Positions 13,405-24,959 of a DNA stretch of 64,000 bases are shown here, one piece after another. Source of the stretch: Merluccius polli (Eukaryota; Chordata; Actinopteri; Gadiformes; Merlucciidae); contig JAOPHQ010005441.1 in the NCBI GenBank assembly GCA_030340625.1, positions 62,001 through 126,000 on the forward strand, given 5' to 3'. Each line of letters starts with the position of its first letter. Position 1 is the stretch's first letter. Under the pieces are notes generated by a model. The model was not told the origin of the DNA. It did not search any database and worked only from the letters and a program-made list of their open reading frames with translations. A program made the position numbers and the translations under genes.

Positions 13405-13443
<39 letters not shown>
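13180..13443. repeat. Cluster of interrupted (GT)n tracts
   Basis: Three GT runs (about 13189-13212, 13331-13359, 13406-13439) separated by GT-rich degenerate sequence. Confidence 0.85.
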
Positions 13444-13776
13444 CGATGAGGATGTTGGGGTTTGGCAATAATAATTTGTTGTGCAATCATTACTAGCATG
13501 TCTGGGAGATTGGATAAATTATACTCACTGTGCCCATCAATAATATTAATGTCTCTATTTCCTAAATCTGGTCTAGTTTTTTTTAATGACTACATTGCAT
13601 GACTACATTAGCATTGGCCATCAATCATTGGCCAATAACTAATAGAGGTGATGGGACTCTTAGCCCTGCACTTAAAATGGCTACCGGGATACACAGAGCA
13701 CGCTTCGGGTTCCCGGCCTTGCAGAGCCCTGTATGCTATAGATAACCCATGTCAACCTATATACAGTATATCATAT

Positions 13777-13778
<2 letters not shown>

Positions 13779-13820
<42 letters not shown>
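13779..13820. repeat. (AT)n microsatellite
   Basis: Pure AT run directly before a repeat-like block starting acagtatatatcatagactg. Confidence 0.95.
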
Positions 13821-13822
<2 letters not shown>

Positions 13823-13892
13823 TATATATCATAGACTGCATCAAATATGGACGTAGCGTGCGTGACGTCACCCATCGCTTGCAGCAGGGCCG
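13821..13892 (+). mobile_element. Interspersed repeat fragment
   Basis: The text atagactgcatcaaatatgg then cgtgacgtcacccatcgctt resembles a common fish repeat (tatagactgtataaaatatggacg...gtgacgtcaccca), recognised from memory. The family name is not known to me. The AT microsatellite at its edge is typical of such insertions. Confidence 0.4.
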
Positions 13893-14360
13893 CCCTAAGG
13901 AGGACAGCAGGAGGCCATCCTCCTCTGCCCCCCCAACCACCACTTCACACCGGCCGACTTTTCCCCTCTTGCCTGCCCTGCAGGTGTCGCTGTTGAAGCA
14001 TTTTAATCAGAGTTTCAATCATTGGATTTCATCTAAAGAAGAGAGAACAATTACCTTATAAATTATACTGAGATTTGGGTAATGGTTTATTTCAACCAAT
14101 TATAGTGGGATCAGCACATCCACAGTGGGTGCCGGGTTAAGGGCAGAACGTGTTTTAAAGGGAGAAGCTGCACACCGAGATATCATTTAGACTACTTTAT
14201 TTATTAATCAGACAACGTTTCGATCCATGATGGATCCTCATGAGGTTAAATGAATCAATGATCGTTGAATTAATAATTATTTCAACCAAATACTCTTTTC
14301 TATATTTTGACCTTCCTCTTGCATCTCAAAAAACAAAAATGGAGGAGGCGCAACCTCCTC

Positions 14361-14419
14361 ATATATATATCTATATATCTATATATATATCTATCTATAT
14401 ATATCTATATATATATATA

Positions 14420-14460
<41 letters not shown>

Positions 14461-14464
14461 ATAT
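14361..14464. repeat. (TA)/(TATC)n microsatellite
   Basis: Compound AT-rich simple repeat with ctatat interruptions. Confidence 0.93.
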
Positions 14465-14585
14465 ACAGTAGTGGATCCTGTATAATTTTAATTTGCTTTA
14501 GCTTAAAGTGATGATAATCAGAAGGGCTTTACTGCTGTGTGTGGAGCAGTTAAACATGGTGGGAGAAACCAATAGCGAGAGATAG

Positions 14586-14735
14586 ATTGAACTTTATTGT
14601 TCCCCTTGGGGAGATTTGTCCTCTGCATTCAACCCTTCTCCAGCAGCTGTGGGAAGTCACAGTCGGGACCGACTCCATGTCTCCAGCACCGCTGCCTTGT
14701 TCAAGGGCACAAGGGTATGGCTATTAATCCAACAT
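14586..14735 (+). mobile_element. Interspersed retroelement fragment
   Basis: The sequence gaactttattgttccccttg, then ctctgcattcaacccttctc, and later the cluster caagggcacaagggtatggc follow the word order of a widespread fish repeat (ttattgtccccttggggaaatttg... gcagtgggcagcc... tcaagggcac). Class unsure; possibly a LINE-derived 3' segment. Confidence 0.4.
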
Positions 14736-14817
14736 CTAACAGGTGCGTGTACTTTGACGTGCGAGAGAAACGCCGCGTGAACACGGAGATGTAGAGTCCC
14801 ACTCCCAGGTGAGGGCA

Positions 14818-15022
14818 GGAAGGACAGTCTAGCGGTTAGGTAGTGTTAGCTAGTAGCTAGTGACTCCCGGCTGAATGGTTCTGGGTTCAAAACCCCAATG
14901 TCCACAGTCTACCCGTAGCCATCCCTTGAGCAAGACACCTTACACCGCTACCTGTACCGTAATAACATGTATCTAAAAAGAAAAACTGTCACTGAATGTC
15001 ACTTTGGATACAAGCGTCTTCC
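14818..15022 (+). mobile_element. tRNA-derived SINE next to an igsf21 donor site
   Basis: The head has agtctagcggttaggtagtg, a B-box-like tgggttcaaaac, the middle motif gtccacagtctaccc...cttgagcaagacacc, and the tail gtcactttggatacaagcgt. It is antisense to igsf21. Its tail ends about 40 bp from the donor of the exon at 15062-15177. Confidence 0.65.
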
Positions 15023-15061
15023 TACTGATTTCAGCCTCATGGATCCGGACCAGCGACTCAC

Positions 15062-15177
15062 CGACGGCGCCGGCTTCCCGCCCCTCGCCGTGCACACCAG
15101 CGTGAAGTTCTGCGCTTGGTACCGGCTGAACGGCGCCGGGGTGTTTTCCGCCATCACAGAGATGTTATTCGGGGGTG
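15062..15177 (-). CDS. igsf21: igsf21 internal exon (linker and start of second Ig domain)
   Basis: Seen: on the minus strand the exon follows the pyrimidine-rich acceptor ...cctttgctccccag and ends before gtgagtcg. It is 116 nt: two bases completing Ser, then 38 codons, ending in phase 0. The translation contains PPNNISVMAEN, TPAPFSRYQAQNFTLVC and GGKPAPS. Known: TPAPFSRYQAQNFTLVC and GGKPAP are diagnostic for IGSF21 at the junction into its second Ig domain. The Cys is the B-strand cysteine of that domain. There are two N-glycosylation sequons (N-I-S, N-F-T). The TARGG stretch differs from the mammalian sequence. The exon is GC-rich compared with its surroundings. A plus-strand open frame across it (MDPDQRL...) is only its antisense shadow. 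The next exon (V-Y-F-K-R-D...) was not found in 1-15061. Confidence 0.93.
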
Positions 15178-15189
15178 CTGGGGAGCAAA

Positions 15190-16177
15190 GGAAAAGGGAG
15201 GAGATGTTAACATTTCAAGAAGTTATTAATTTTATTTGTTTTTCTATCACCATAAGAAGCTATATTGAGTTGAGTTGCTTGCAATTAAATAAAAATGTAC
15301 CGCTTCTTAACAATTTTAACAATAATTCGTCATCACCTACAATGTATGCAAAAAAAATATGTCATTGATGTAATACATGTTTTCAGTTGTAGTGGAAAGA
15401 GGCCAGCTTAACTTCCAACCAATAGTACGACACCACGTTTCCCCTCCCCATCAGATAATAAAGCCTGCAACAGGAGCGGCTGGCAACCTGTCTGGCAGGA
15501 ACCAATAAAATCAAAAAAAGGATCAAATCACATTCCCCCTATGTTCTCGTACGTTAGTTTTAATTTGAAGGACGTCTCATTGAAAATATTGTATTGCATA
15601 AGATTAGCTCTCAAAGCCATTTCACGTGTTCAAGAAGTCTCTGAAAAGCAAGCCGCGTTCGGTACATTCACCCTCGCATCTAGAAAAGGTTGTTGGTTAT
15701 ATTCCCGTTGCTCCATGGCAACAGCGTTCTTGAGCAACACGGCGAGCTCACTAACTGCACCCACGGGTGGCGAGCTACGAATCCCCCCGCATTGCGGACA
15801 TTAACCTGGGGCCCATGAATGTGTTTGATGTGCAGGTGAACGGCCCCCTATCTGACGGTGACAAAGACGCACACGTTAAAAGCATGTTATCAATGGACAA
15901 TGGGCCCGTTTTAGGTGGACTAACAAAAAAATAAATGTAGAAAAATACAACAACAACATAAAAAAGGACATCATTTGGGTCTTAGGTTGTGTAACTGATT
16001 GATTGGGGTCATGTGCTTTGAGACGCCCGTGGGGCCCTGCTGGTGTGAGTCAGAGGGGGCTGTTGAAGAGGAGGCTAAGTTTCATGCATATCATATCACC
16101 ACCACACAGCTGGAACGCCTCCTGGGAGCTGCGCTAGTGCTGCGTCGGTGTCAGATGAGAAAACATGTAAGATAGAC

Positions 16178-16179
<2 letters not shown>
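15190..16179. other. Intronic sequence upstream of the 15062-15177 exon
   Basis: No additional igsf21 exon is seen. A GC-rich piece at about 15740-15860 reads coding-like (INLGPMNVFDVQ) but matches no family I know. The block gttgctccatggcaacag at about 15707-15724 is an imperfect palindrome. Confidence 0.4.
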
Positions 16180-16227
<48 letters not shown>

Positions 16228-16671
16228 AGGGGGGGGTAACGAGAGAGAGGGAGGGAGGGATGGAGTAAGAGAAAGGTAAATAGATGGAGAGAGGGAAAGG
16301 GAGGAAGAGGGGAAGAGAGAGGGAGAGAGAGCGAAGGGAAAAAGAAGAGTAGAGAGAAGGGGAGGGAGGGATAGAATGAGGGGAAGACAGAAAGAAGGGG
16401 AGAGAGAGAGGATAAAAAGAGAAGGTAGAGAGAGGAGGGGGGAGGGAGAGAGGGGGAGAGATAGGGAGGGAGGGATAAAAAAGGGGGGGAGAGGGAAAAA
16501 GAAGAATGTAGAGAGGGAGAGAGAGAAGGAGGGAGAGAGGGGGAGGGAGTGATCGAGCTATACAGAGGCAGAGGGAAACGAGAACAATGTAAACAGAGGG
16601 GGAGTAAGAGAAGGAGGGAGGAAGGGAGAGGGTGAGAGATGGTGATGGAGAGAGAGTGAGGGGGAAGGGAG

Positions 16672-16717
<46 letters not shown>

Positions 16718-16787
16718 AGTAGAGGGAGCGGGAGGGAGATGGAGGGAAAGGGAAAAAGGGAGGGAGAGAGAGAGAAAGAAAGAAAGT
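16180..16787. repeat. Long GA-rich purine tract (about 600 bp)
   Basis: Degenerate (GA)n/(GGGA)n with pure GA cores at about 16180-16222 and 16676-16706 and G runs of up to 10. The minus strand (igsf21 transcript sense) is correspondingly CT-rich. Confidence 0.95.
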
Positions 16788-17096
16788 CGGAAGTGATGAA
16801 CAGAAAATGGCGCACACATCCCCTACGAATAACAAACGCCACTTGTCACCGAAAAAGCAGCCCAGCTCATCAACGCCGGCCGTCCGCCGACTGCCGTGCT
16901 GCGGATGATTTCCCGCAGTAAAAAGCTGTGATGGACGACGGCCAATTTAACATCCAAAGCTCTGAGGGCCAAGCGGTCTTTGGCGAGTCCTCTCTTGCGG
17001 TGACATGGACACTTGTCACAACATGAGATGAAAAGGTTGAAAGACGCAGAGTGTTTCATATCTGTCTCCGTCGCGGTCATTTCCAGGCATCATGGT

Positions 17097-17217
<121 letters not shown>

Positions 17218-17444
17218 CTTTGAATATTATATCTGCCACAATATCAAATGAAGCATTTCATTTGATTTCTTTTCATATATTCAGCAAAGTGACAGCATAT
17301 TGCAATATTAGCCCATCTGCTCTGGGACTTTTTTATTAGAATTGGGAAAATATTTTGTTTGACATCAGCGTTGGCAGTTGGTTTGGGAAAGCCTGCTGGC
17401 GAACTACGGCGACCTCAACGATTCTGTGTTTCCATGTTCAACTG

Positions 17445-17630
17445 CTTAGCATTTAGTTACTCAGCATATGCTTTTACCCGAGTGATCTACAGTGGATTTT
17501 AGATACAGGTCAGGCCAACGAGCAGGTAGAGGTTAAGGCAACTTGCTGACTGCGGACATCGGGTTTCGAACCCACAACCTTTTGGTTGACAAGTCAAACA
17601 TCCCCAACCACTGCAACCAATCCTGTCCCC
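17445..17630 (-). mobile_element. SINE-like repeat, minus orientation
   Basis: The plus strand has the tail first (actcagcatatgcttttacc, a diverged ...ttttatccaaagcg), then gggtttcgaacccacaacct and aaccactgcaaccaatcctg, the complement of a tRNA-like head. Diverged from the other copies. Confidence 0.5.
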
Positions 17631-17684
17631 ATACAGACCTGTGGGAGATTGTTTGCTCGTTTGTGTGCAGAGGTTGTGTGTGCG

Positions 17685-17698
17685 TGAGAGAGAGAGAG

Positions 17699-17733
<35 letters not shown>
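17685..17733. repeat. (GA)n microsatellite
   Basis: GA run with one cgag interruption. Confidence 0.93.
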
Positions 17734-17736
<3 letters not shown>

Positions 17737-17913
17737 TGAGGAGAGAGCATGTGTTTGTTAATTCACGAGGCGTGCTTGAAGGTAGATAACATAACGAGAG
17801 AGGTGAGGTGTTGGGGGGGGGGGGCACCTTTTACCTGTGTCACTTTTATGTCTAAATCCATCTGGTTGGTTTGAACAGACGTGCCACGGCGATTCATTGA
17901 TTAAAAAGCAGGC

Positions 17914-17937
17914 GGGGGGGGGGGGGGGGGGGGGGGG
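17914..17937. repeat. Poly(G) run, 24 nt
   Basis: Uninterrupted G homopolymer. A shorter G12 run lies at about 17813-17824. Confidence 0.93.
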
Positions 17938-18195
17938 AGGGAGAGAGCAAATGCGGTGGAGATATGGCGGCGGCGGCGGCCTGGCTGCTTCTCTGTTTCC
18001 ACACCTCTTAATTGCTTATTGATGGGCTTCACACGGATGTAAATTAACCTTAGGACACTCCATTAGCTCGTAGACAGGGACTGTCTACACTTGGTATTTG
18101 ATGAGCTGTCAGAAGTGCCTGTTCCTGCCACGCGACGACCCCACCCCCCCCCCCCCCCAATCCCCCAAGTAGAGGAAGACGAGGAAGCAGCACTG

Positions 18196-18437
18196 TCATG
18201 TGTTTCAGTGACACCGTGTGTGTGCCGAGCGTTAACCAATATGAAAAGCAAACTCGCACACTTTGAAATCAACAGACGGTTGTGGGGACGTTTTCTTTCT
18301 GACAGGGCTCCATAATAATACCCCATTTCTGGGACCACGCACTGCAGACACAAAAAGTGAGATGCACAGCTCAAGTGACAGCGTGTTATGTGTGTTTAGC
18401 CTTAACCAATGTGCAAAGTGAACTCACACACTTGACT
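18196..18437 (+). repeat. Degenerate direct repeat, about 65 bp, two copies
   Basis: Blocks at about 18198-18264 and 18372-18436 share the order gtgaca, gtgtgt, then cgttaaccaatatgaaaagc versus cttaaccaatgtgcaaagtg, then aactc(g/a)cacact. They are spaced about 175 bp apart, suggesting an old local duplication. Confidence 0.55.
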
Positions 18438-18439
18438 CT

Positions 18440-21400
18440 CGAATTTCTTTTTTAATTCAATGAAACTGCATTTTTCGTCACTACTTTTCGACCGTGGCGG
18501 CCATCCAACCAGTATATCCCTCGCTCCGTCCAGAAAGTGCTTCATGTATCCCAGGAGAATATTGTTATGGATTATGATCCATTTTACAACACCATTGACC
18601 ATAAATGTTATGTGTTCACTAGAGTTTCGCTGTACACAGCAAAGAAGTCTCTATTTACGGTACCGCGGGATATTTTATTGGGACAAACCCATTCTTGGGA
18701 AAATTGCTAACATCACATAAAAAGTTAGATTGGCAGCTCAGACGCTAGCTTTTCTTGGTAGCTATTCCTTTGCTTTGTTAGGAAATGTGTTGTTCAACTT
18801 CAATCGGAATAACGTCAAAGACTAGAAATGACGGTCGCTTCTGCGTCATACCATCTGTGGAATGATTTTGTTTCTAGAATGGGGACAGATGGGATTTTTG
18901 AAATGGCTTGTAATGACTAATCAACCCCATACCTGGTATGTAACCTATTTCATGTGTCTTACAAAACCTGATAACTCTCTAGATGACTCCACCTCCACCA
19001 AGTGTTTGTTCTGTTCGAGTTTCACTCCAGCATTCAGTGTTTGGACTGGGCTTGTATGCTCCTCTGAGCCAGCGGTGGGGAGGCATGCATACAAATCAGC
19101 CCCCTCAGCGGAAAAAAAAACAAAACAGCAAGTAAATGTTCACTTGACGAGGTGTCTGCCGTGTTATTGCTCGAGTTCTGGATCTAAACAGTAGTCTTCA
19201 ACTGATAAAACGCTCGGCAGTCAACTTTCCTAGGCTGTGTGAATTGAGCCCGACAGTCTTTACAGAAACATCCAAGGCAACCCAGCTTCTTCATAAAAAG
19301 AGGGGAAATGTCAATATATTTCACAGAGGGTTGGCGGTTTCTAAAAATACTCTAAAGGCACAAACAGACATAAAGAGACCCTGTACTTTGAAAACATTTC
19401 TCTGTATGTGACTAGAATTTAATTGCACAGAGAATGAACGCTGTACCTTGAAGGGCTGCGTATAAAGCATACGCTTGGCTTATTTGATTTGAAATAACTA
19501 AATAAAATATGAAAGAAACATGAAACATGAAACATGCATTCCAATGAAGACATAACATGCCCTTGTCGCTCCTTTATCGGAAAATAAGCGGCAAAACATG
19601 TTTCTACAAACAAATATACACATTTCCTCACTTCTCACATTTGAGGCTAATCACACAGTACATTGTGTTTTTGTGATAAAATGTTATACGTCTCCTATCA
19701 ACCATAACAAAATAATACATGCTATTATTTGATTATTATTTTTACAATATGTGTGTAAAATGATCGTGGGGAGAAAATATAAACTGTAAAACTTTGAGTC
19801 TGAATACTTTCTCCGCCATCAACTCTGGTGGTGACACCTGTTGTTGTGATTAACGTGATTTGCAGGTAGTTTCTATGATTTCTCCTAATGGATCAAAATG
19901 AGACGCTGCGGCGGCATACAGCTGTCACATTTGATTTTTGACTTTGCTTAGCCTTTGAGCCATTATTTCGGACCACTTTGAAAAGCTCATCTCAAGGGGG
20001 ATATCCTTCATTAAATTTCCATATTTAGAGGGCTGAAAACGGGCTTTCCACATCTTTGGCAGTATGCAACAGTCGCCCTGGATCCTCCTTGGTTCCCAGG
20101 TTTTATGTTCATGTAGGCGGGAGAGACGGAGGGAGGATGAGTGGGGTGGTGGTGGTGGAGAGGGAGAGGGAGGAGAGGAGGGTGTTCTCAAAAGAAGGGT
20201 GCCAAGGTCATCGCCGTCTTTCTTTCTCTGGCTGTAATTCAGTGAAAAAAGTATTTGATGAAGCTGTACTTTTTGATTGTGTGCCCAGGGGTCCAAGTGC
20301 AATCAGTGTGGATTTTGAATGGGTTTTCGTTGTGCTAAACGGTTGGTGAAGGATGACGTCTGGGCCCCTCATTGTGATCCTATCAAAAGTCATTCAAGGG
20401 GGGATTTTGCTTGACAAATAATCCCTCTGAGTGACAGCAATACAATCATGTCCAGAACAATGAAGTCGGTTTGACACTGATGGACAAACTTCAGAGCAGC
20501 GCGATTCATCTTTAACTCGATGAGTGAAGTCGACATGCCAGCAGAGCTTTCATAAAGTACTATCATTTGCTTTAGTATTCCTTTTGAATACGAATATGAA
20601 TATGAATGCCTGCTTGTACGAGCGTGACGTCAATTATCACAGACAACCAAACAGGACACGCAAATCAGTGACACAAAAAACCATAGCCTTGCATTCGCCA
20701 TGTAGGATTGAAATGGCATGAAGTTCAAATTGAAAAGAAAGGATGCTGGGAAAATACTTGCTGCATCCGAGAGCATATTATTACCATTTCTCAAAAGAGC
20801 TTGCCGTTCCACCATTGAAAGAAGCCAACGACCTTGGTGAAGCCTCATCACTTGGACTCACCCAACCCCTGTCATTTTACGACGTGTACAATTAAAACTT
20901 GTAGGCAATTCGAGAAAAAAGCTATCGGAAAACGGCACATTAGTGTAATCGCTTAGCCTGGGTTTTTAAATTGGAAACAGCTCATGATTATCTGCTATTG
21001 CTACGCTTCCTCTATTTACTGCGCATTATCTTTACTGCATGGCTAGACATTTCTGTGTCACACATGTCCCATGTGTGTTGGTATGCAACCGAAACGGCTC
21101 TCAAGCTACACTTGCTCCCATTCCTTAGTCTGTTTTCAAGCGTTCAGGAAATTATTCCTCGGTCACTATGGCTAAAGGGAGGAAATACACGTTTTTTTTT
21201 ATCGTCCAAGATCAATGACTGTCTCCCTCGTAAGGCTTTGTTCATACTTCACAGAGTTGGGAGCATTGATCTCCCTCTTTTTATTGTTTTACGTTGCTTG
21301 TTTTTGCACATTTCAAAGAAGAACTCGATGATGTTCACATTAAAGAGGCACGTGGTTCAGATATCGACCTTGAACTTGCTTTGCCTTGCACTCTTCCTTC

Positions 21401-21816
21401 TGGAGGATAATACAATGCCTTGGCTCATGTGTGCTCTCTTTGGTTTACTGTATATTTTCAATTTCTCTATTTACTAGTGCAAATAGTGTTGATATGGCCC
21501 ATCTAGACCATTTTAAATCTTGCAACGTCCAAATTCAGACAAATATGTTTTAAGTGACTCTTTCATTCAGTTGTTTCTATAAACTAGGGGTTTATTTTTC
21601 AGTTTATCAGTCAGGAGGACACTTTTGACTGTAATATTGGCGTGCAATTATAATGTTGGCATCCAAACCATAATAAAAACGTTTATAGAGCCAGTGCTTG
21701 GCACCCTCTATAATAGGCTCACATTGGCTGCTAGCTACGCACGTCCAAGGTTGTGCCTTAAGAAAATACCGTCACACACAAGTACGCTCGCATATAAATG
21801 TCACGCAATAAAATAT
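18440..21816. other. Intronic sequence, no gene seen
   Basis: Mostly non-repetitive sequence. A 168-codon plus-strand open frame (20971-21477) is hydrophobic and resembles nothing I know; at this length and composition chance is adequate. No splice-bounded Ig or other domain is seen. Confidence 0.45.
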
Positions 21817-21836
21817 CCCCCCCCCCCCCCCCCCCC
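21817..21836. repeat. Poly(C) run, 20 nt
   Basis: Uninterrupted C homopolymer. A second C-rich run with A tail lies at about 21981-22017. Confidence 0.93.
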
Positions 21837-22184
21837 GTAGATTCACATGTATGTAGCAGAAGAGTCGCTGTGTGGATGAGTGAGCCATCGGATAAAGAGT
21901 TGAATTTGAGTATGACTGGCATCAGCCAACCCGCCTCCGCCCAGGACTTTCCACTCAGATGGCCTCAGAATGAGTCTAATCCCCCCCTCCCACCCCCCCC
22001 CCCCCCCAAAAAAAAACAAAACACCCAGCGTTAAGACGCATCCAAACAAGTGCTGGCAAAGAGTTCCCCCGAAGTAGTCCTAAGTCTTCCCGCCTTTTGA
22101 AACCTTCCTCTCCCGGCGCCAAGCAAATGCCGCCGAGATAAAAGGCGGTGGAATGCTTTTTAATCACTTCTCCATTGTGCGCCC

Positions 22185-22320
22185 GCGCGCATTTGCATTT
22201 ACACCCGCGCCTGATTCATTTGCATGTGTTATTACTGGGCTGTCAGCTCGTAGCGTGTCCTCGGGCCTCAGCCAAGCGGCCGCTGCGGGCCGAGGCGGCT
22301 CCACTGGCTGTCAGGCAGAG
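22185..22320. promoter_or_regulatory. Candidate regulatory patch with two POU octamers
   Basis: Two exact ATTTGCAT octamers (22191-22198 and 22218-22225) in the same orientation, 27 bp apart, within a GC-rich block that also has gcggccgctgcgggccgagg. Known: ATTTGCAT is the POU-factor octamer. The enhancer role is inference only. Confidence 0.3.
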
Positions 22321-22349
22321 GAAGGAGGGGGAGAGAGGGGAGAGAGGCC

Positions 22350-22369
22350 GGGGGGGGGGGGGGGGGGGG
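22350..22369. repeat. Poly(G) run, 20 nt
   Basis: Uninterrupted G homopolymer following a GA/GGA-rich stretch at 22318-22349. Confidence 0.93.
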
Positions 22370-22509
22370 AGTGGGTGACACGCAGAGACAAAAGCTGGTG
22401 TCACATTGAACACGTTCCCCAGTTCCGAAGCCCATTAATCATGGTGGTGTTGTGAAAAATAAAAGCCAGCCCATTCAGCCCTTCGCATCCTCCGCCTGTA
22501 TTTTGAAAA

Positions 22510-22665
22510 ATGTGTGTGCGTGTGTGTGTAAGGATGATTTGTGTGTGTGGGTGGATGTGTGCGTAGCCACGCACAAGTGTGAATGTGTGTGTGTAGCTGT
22601 GCCTGGATGCATGTGTATGCCTGCGTGCCTACACAGCGTGCCCGCGCACGTGTGTGTGTGTGTGG
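22510..22665. repeat. Degenerate (GT)n tract
   Basis: GT-rich with tgcgtg and gcatgt interruptions. Confidence 0.85.
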
Positions 22666-22984
22666 TCATTTAGTTATTAACTTTAATTCAGTAGACTAAA
22701 TCCTGCTGCTGCGCCCGTACAGTAGACACACAATGCGTTGGGTTCGGGGAGAGCAGAAGAACTCAACACATATGGTTCCAGTGATGCGTCGCGCGGCAAT
22801 GAGCTCCGGCTCATTGTCCCCGCCTTGGCTGGGAGTCCTCGTTAAAACGGACACCACACAATGGACTTATTATTGAGTCGTTCGCCAGACGCTTCCCATC
22901 CACCGCGACTTGCATCGAATTAATACGCACGTCACTGAAGGGCCCCCATTTAACCGCCAGGTGTGATGTTGATCAGCCGCTCCC

Positions 22985-23172
22985 AACATGTGGGAGTGTC
23001 CACCCAGATGTATGGATCAGCCAATCAGCTGGTGCACTCCACCGTTGGCGAGGCATCTGGCTCAAGGATGCCCATAGGTTGGGCCGCGTACATCGGGGAA
23101 TTGAACCCAGTACCTTTTCTCGCGCCGCTGGGGACTCGAACACGCCAACCCACGACACTATCCTGCCCCCGA
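22985..23172 (-). mobile_element. SINE, minus orientation, same head type as 1432-1612
   Basis: On the plus strand the element ends ...gggaattgaacccagtacct... then ...cacgacactatcctgccccc. The reverse complement starts gggggcaggatagtgtcgtg, like the head of the element at 1432-1612. The 5' part on the plus strand is diverged and lacks a clear ctttggataa tail. Confidence 0.5.
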
Positions 23173-23540
23173 TAGTAGACTCACAACACTTGCACATGTC
23201 TGTTACTACACACCTGATACACAGGGAGATTAGATTTCACGGGTGAAATCACAGCTATTCACAGCTGTAGACGTGTCGCCGTTTTACAAAAAGGTTTCAA
23301 TTAAAGAAAAAGGTGAGAAAACTCGGCCACCGCAAAGAGACATTTTGGTTAGTTTAGTCTGGATCGTGCGGCATTTAGATACAGGAAGTGACGCGTGACA
23401 GGGTTCTGGTTCTTGTCTCCCGCTGGGCCCACTGCTCCCGCCGGGTAGCACAGGCTTGTGTGTCTGTAATGAGGACAAGGGGGACGGACGAGTGGATTCA
23501 CAGAACACAGCTAGGCTCAGGCGGAGACAAAATGGGAAAA

Positions 23541-23963
23541 AGTGTGTGTGTGTTTGTGCGTGCCTTGAGTGCGAGTGTGTGTGTGTATGCACGCGTGCGT
23601 GTGCGTGCGCGTGTTTCCCTTCTCCGAAGCGCAGACAGACAGTGGCAGACAAGACGGCTCAGGGTCCAAAATGGTGACTGGCATCCTCATCCCAGAAGTC
23701 CATCTCTATTCTGTTTTATTTGGCATGGGGCAGAGGGGGTTGTGTACGTGTGTGTGTGTATGTGTGCCTGCAAGAGAGTGTTTATACTTGTGTCTGTGTG
23801 TGTGTCTCTTTGAGGTTGTGTGTGTGTGTGTGTGTGTGTGTGCGTGCAAGAGTGTTTATACTTGTGTCTGTGTGTGTGTCTCTTTGAGGTTGTGTGTGTG
23901 TGTGTGTGTGTGTGCATGCAAGAGTGTTTATACTTGTGTCTGTGTGTGTGTGTCTCTCTGAGG

Positions 23964-24012
<49 letters not shown>

Positions 24013-24020
24013 CGCGCCTG
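23541..24020. repeat. GT-rich tract with a tandem unit of about 73 bp
   Basis: Three copies of a unit containing gcaagagtgtttatacttgt, then ctgtgtgtgtgtctctttga and ggttgtgtgtg..., starting near 23768, 23843 and 23917. The last copy runs into a pure GT run (about 23965-24008). Confidence 0.9.
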
Positions 24021-24224
24021 GCCCTCTACCTCCGGCTTGTTCCTGCCAGTGTGTGAGTGTGTGTTGGGTGGCTGGTGATTCAGAGCCAGGGTTTCTTTAA
24101 GAGTCCCCTGTGTCTCTGTGCCACATATTGTTCCATCAGAGTGGCTGTAAAGCCTGCTTCTGACCAATTCTTTATGACACCTAATTTACAGAGCATGGGG
24201 GGGCAGGGGGGGGGGTCTACCTAT

Positions 24225-24464
24225 GAGTGTGTGTGTGCGTAACGTGTGTGTGTGTGTCTATCGGTATGTGTGCCTGTCTGCGGGCCTGTTACTGTGTATG
24301 CTTGCGGGTGTGTGTATGTGTGCATGTACAGTATGTATGAGTGCCTGTTTGTGTGTGTATGTATGCGTGCCTGTGTGTGTGTATGTATGCGTGCCTGTGT
24401 GTATCTATGTATGCGTGCATGTGTGTGTGTGTGTGTTTGTATGCATGTCAGTCTGCGTGCCTGT

Positions 24465-24510
<46 letters not shown>

Positions 24511-24655
24511 ATGGGTGCCTGTGTGTGTGTGTGTCTGTATGCGTGCCTGTGTGTGTGTGTGTGTATGGGTGCCTGTGCCTGGGTGTGTGTGTGTGTGTGT
24601 TTATGTATGCGTGCCTGTGTGTCTGCGTGCCTGTGTGTGTCTTGATGCTTGTCTA
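24225..24655. repeat. Degenerate GT/TATG minisatellite
   Basis: Repeated gcgtgcctgtgtgtgtgtat and tatgtatgcgtgcctgtgtg motifs over about 430 bp. Open frames made of C/V/A cycles are a by-product. Confidence 0.9.
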
Positions 24656-24776
24656 TAGGTGGTGGCGGCCGCCGGTATATTTAAGGCTGTAAAAGTTTAC
24701 GAGGCCGCCGAGAGTCGGTGGAGACGAGAATTCATCATTCAATCTTCTGTTTGGCCTCAGAGCATGGAATTAATCC

Positions 24777-24846
24777 TACACACACACACACACACACACG
24801 GTGCGCGCACACACACACACACACACACACCCTGGCCTGGTCTACA

Positions 24847-24927
<81 letters not shown>

Positions 24928-24954
24928 CAAACACACACACACACACACACACAC
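24777..24954. repeat. (CA)n microsatellite, interrupted
   Basis: CA runs broken by ggtgcgcg, ccctggcctggtctacat and ctacaa. Confidence 0.95.
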
Positions 24955-24959
24955 AGAGG

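Noticed and set aside
1..15061. Search for the next igsf21 exon (starting VYFKRDGE)
   Set aside because: No matching minus-strand frame was seen; it is expected to lie left of the window.
14967..15368. Plus-strand open frame of 133 codons with GC-rich coding-like composition
   Set aside because: The coding-like part is the exact antisense of the igsf21 exon at 15062-15177, which has correct splice sites and phase.
15740..15865. Possible exon reading ...PRIADINLGPMNVFDVQ with a following gtgaac
   Set aside because: Poor donor, no clear acceptor in frame, wrong strand for igsf21 and no family I recognise.
17560..17600. tRNA gene suggested by a gggtttcgaaccc B-box-like motif
   Set aside because: No cloverleaf can be drawn. 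The motif is part of a diverged SINE head; the same holds at 1555, 14890, 23100 and 61070.
20971..21477. 168-codon hydrophobic plus-strand open frame
   Set aside because: No similarity, no promoter or splice features. An open frame of this length is plausible by chance in 64 kb over six frames.
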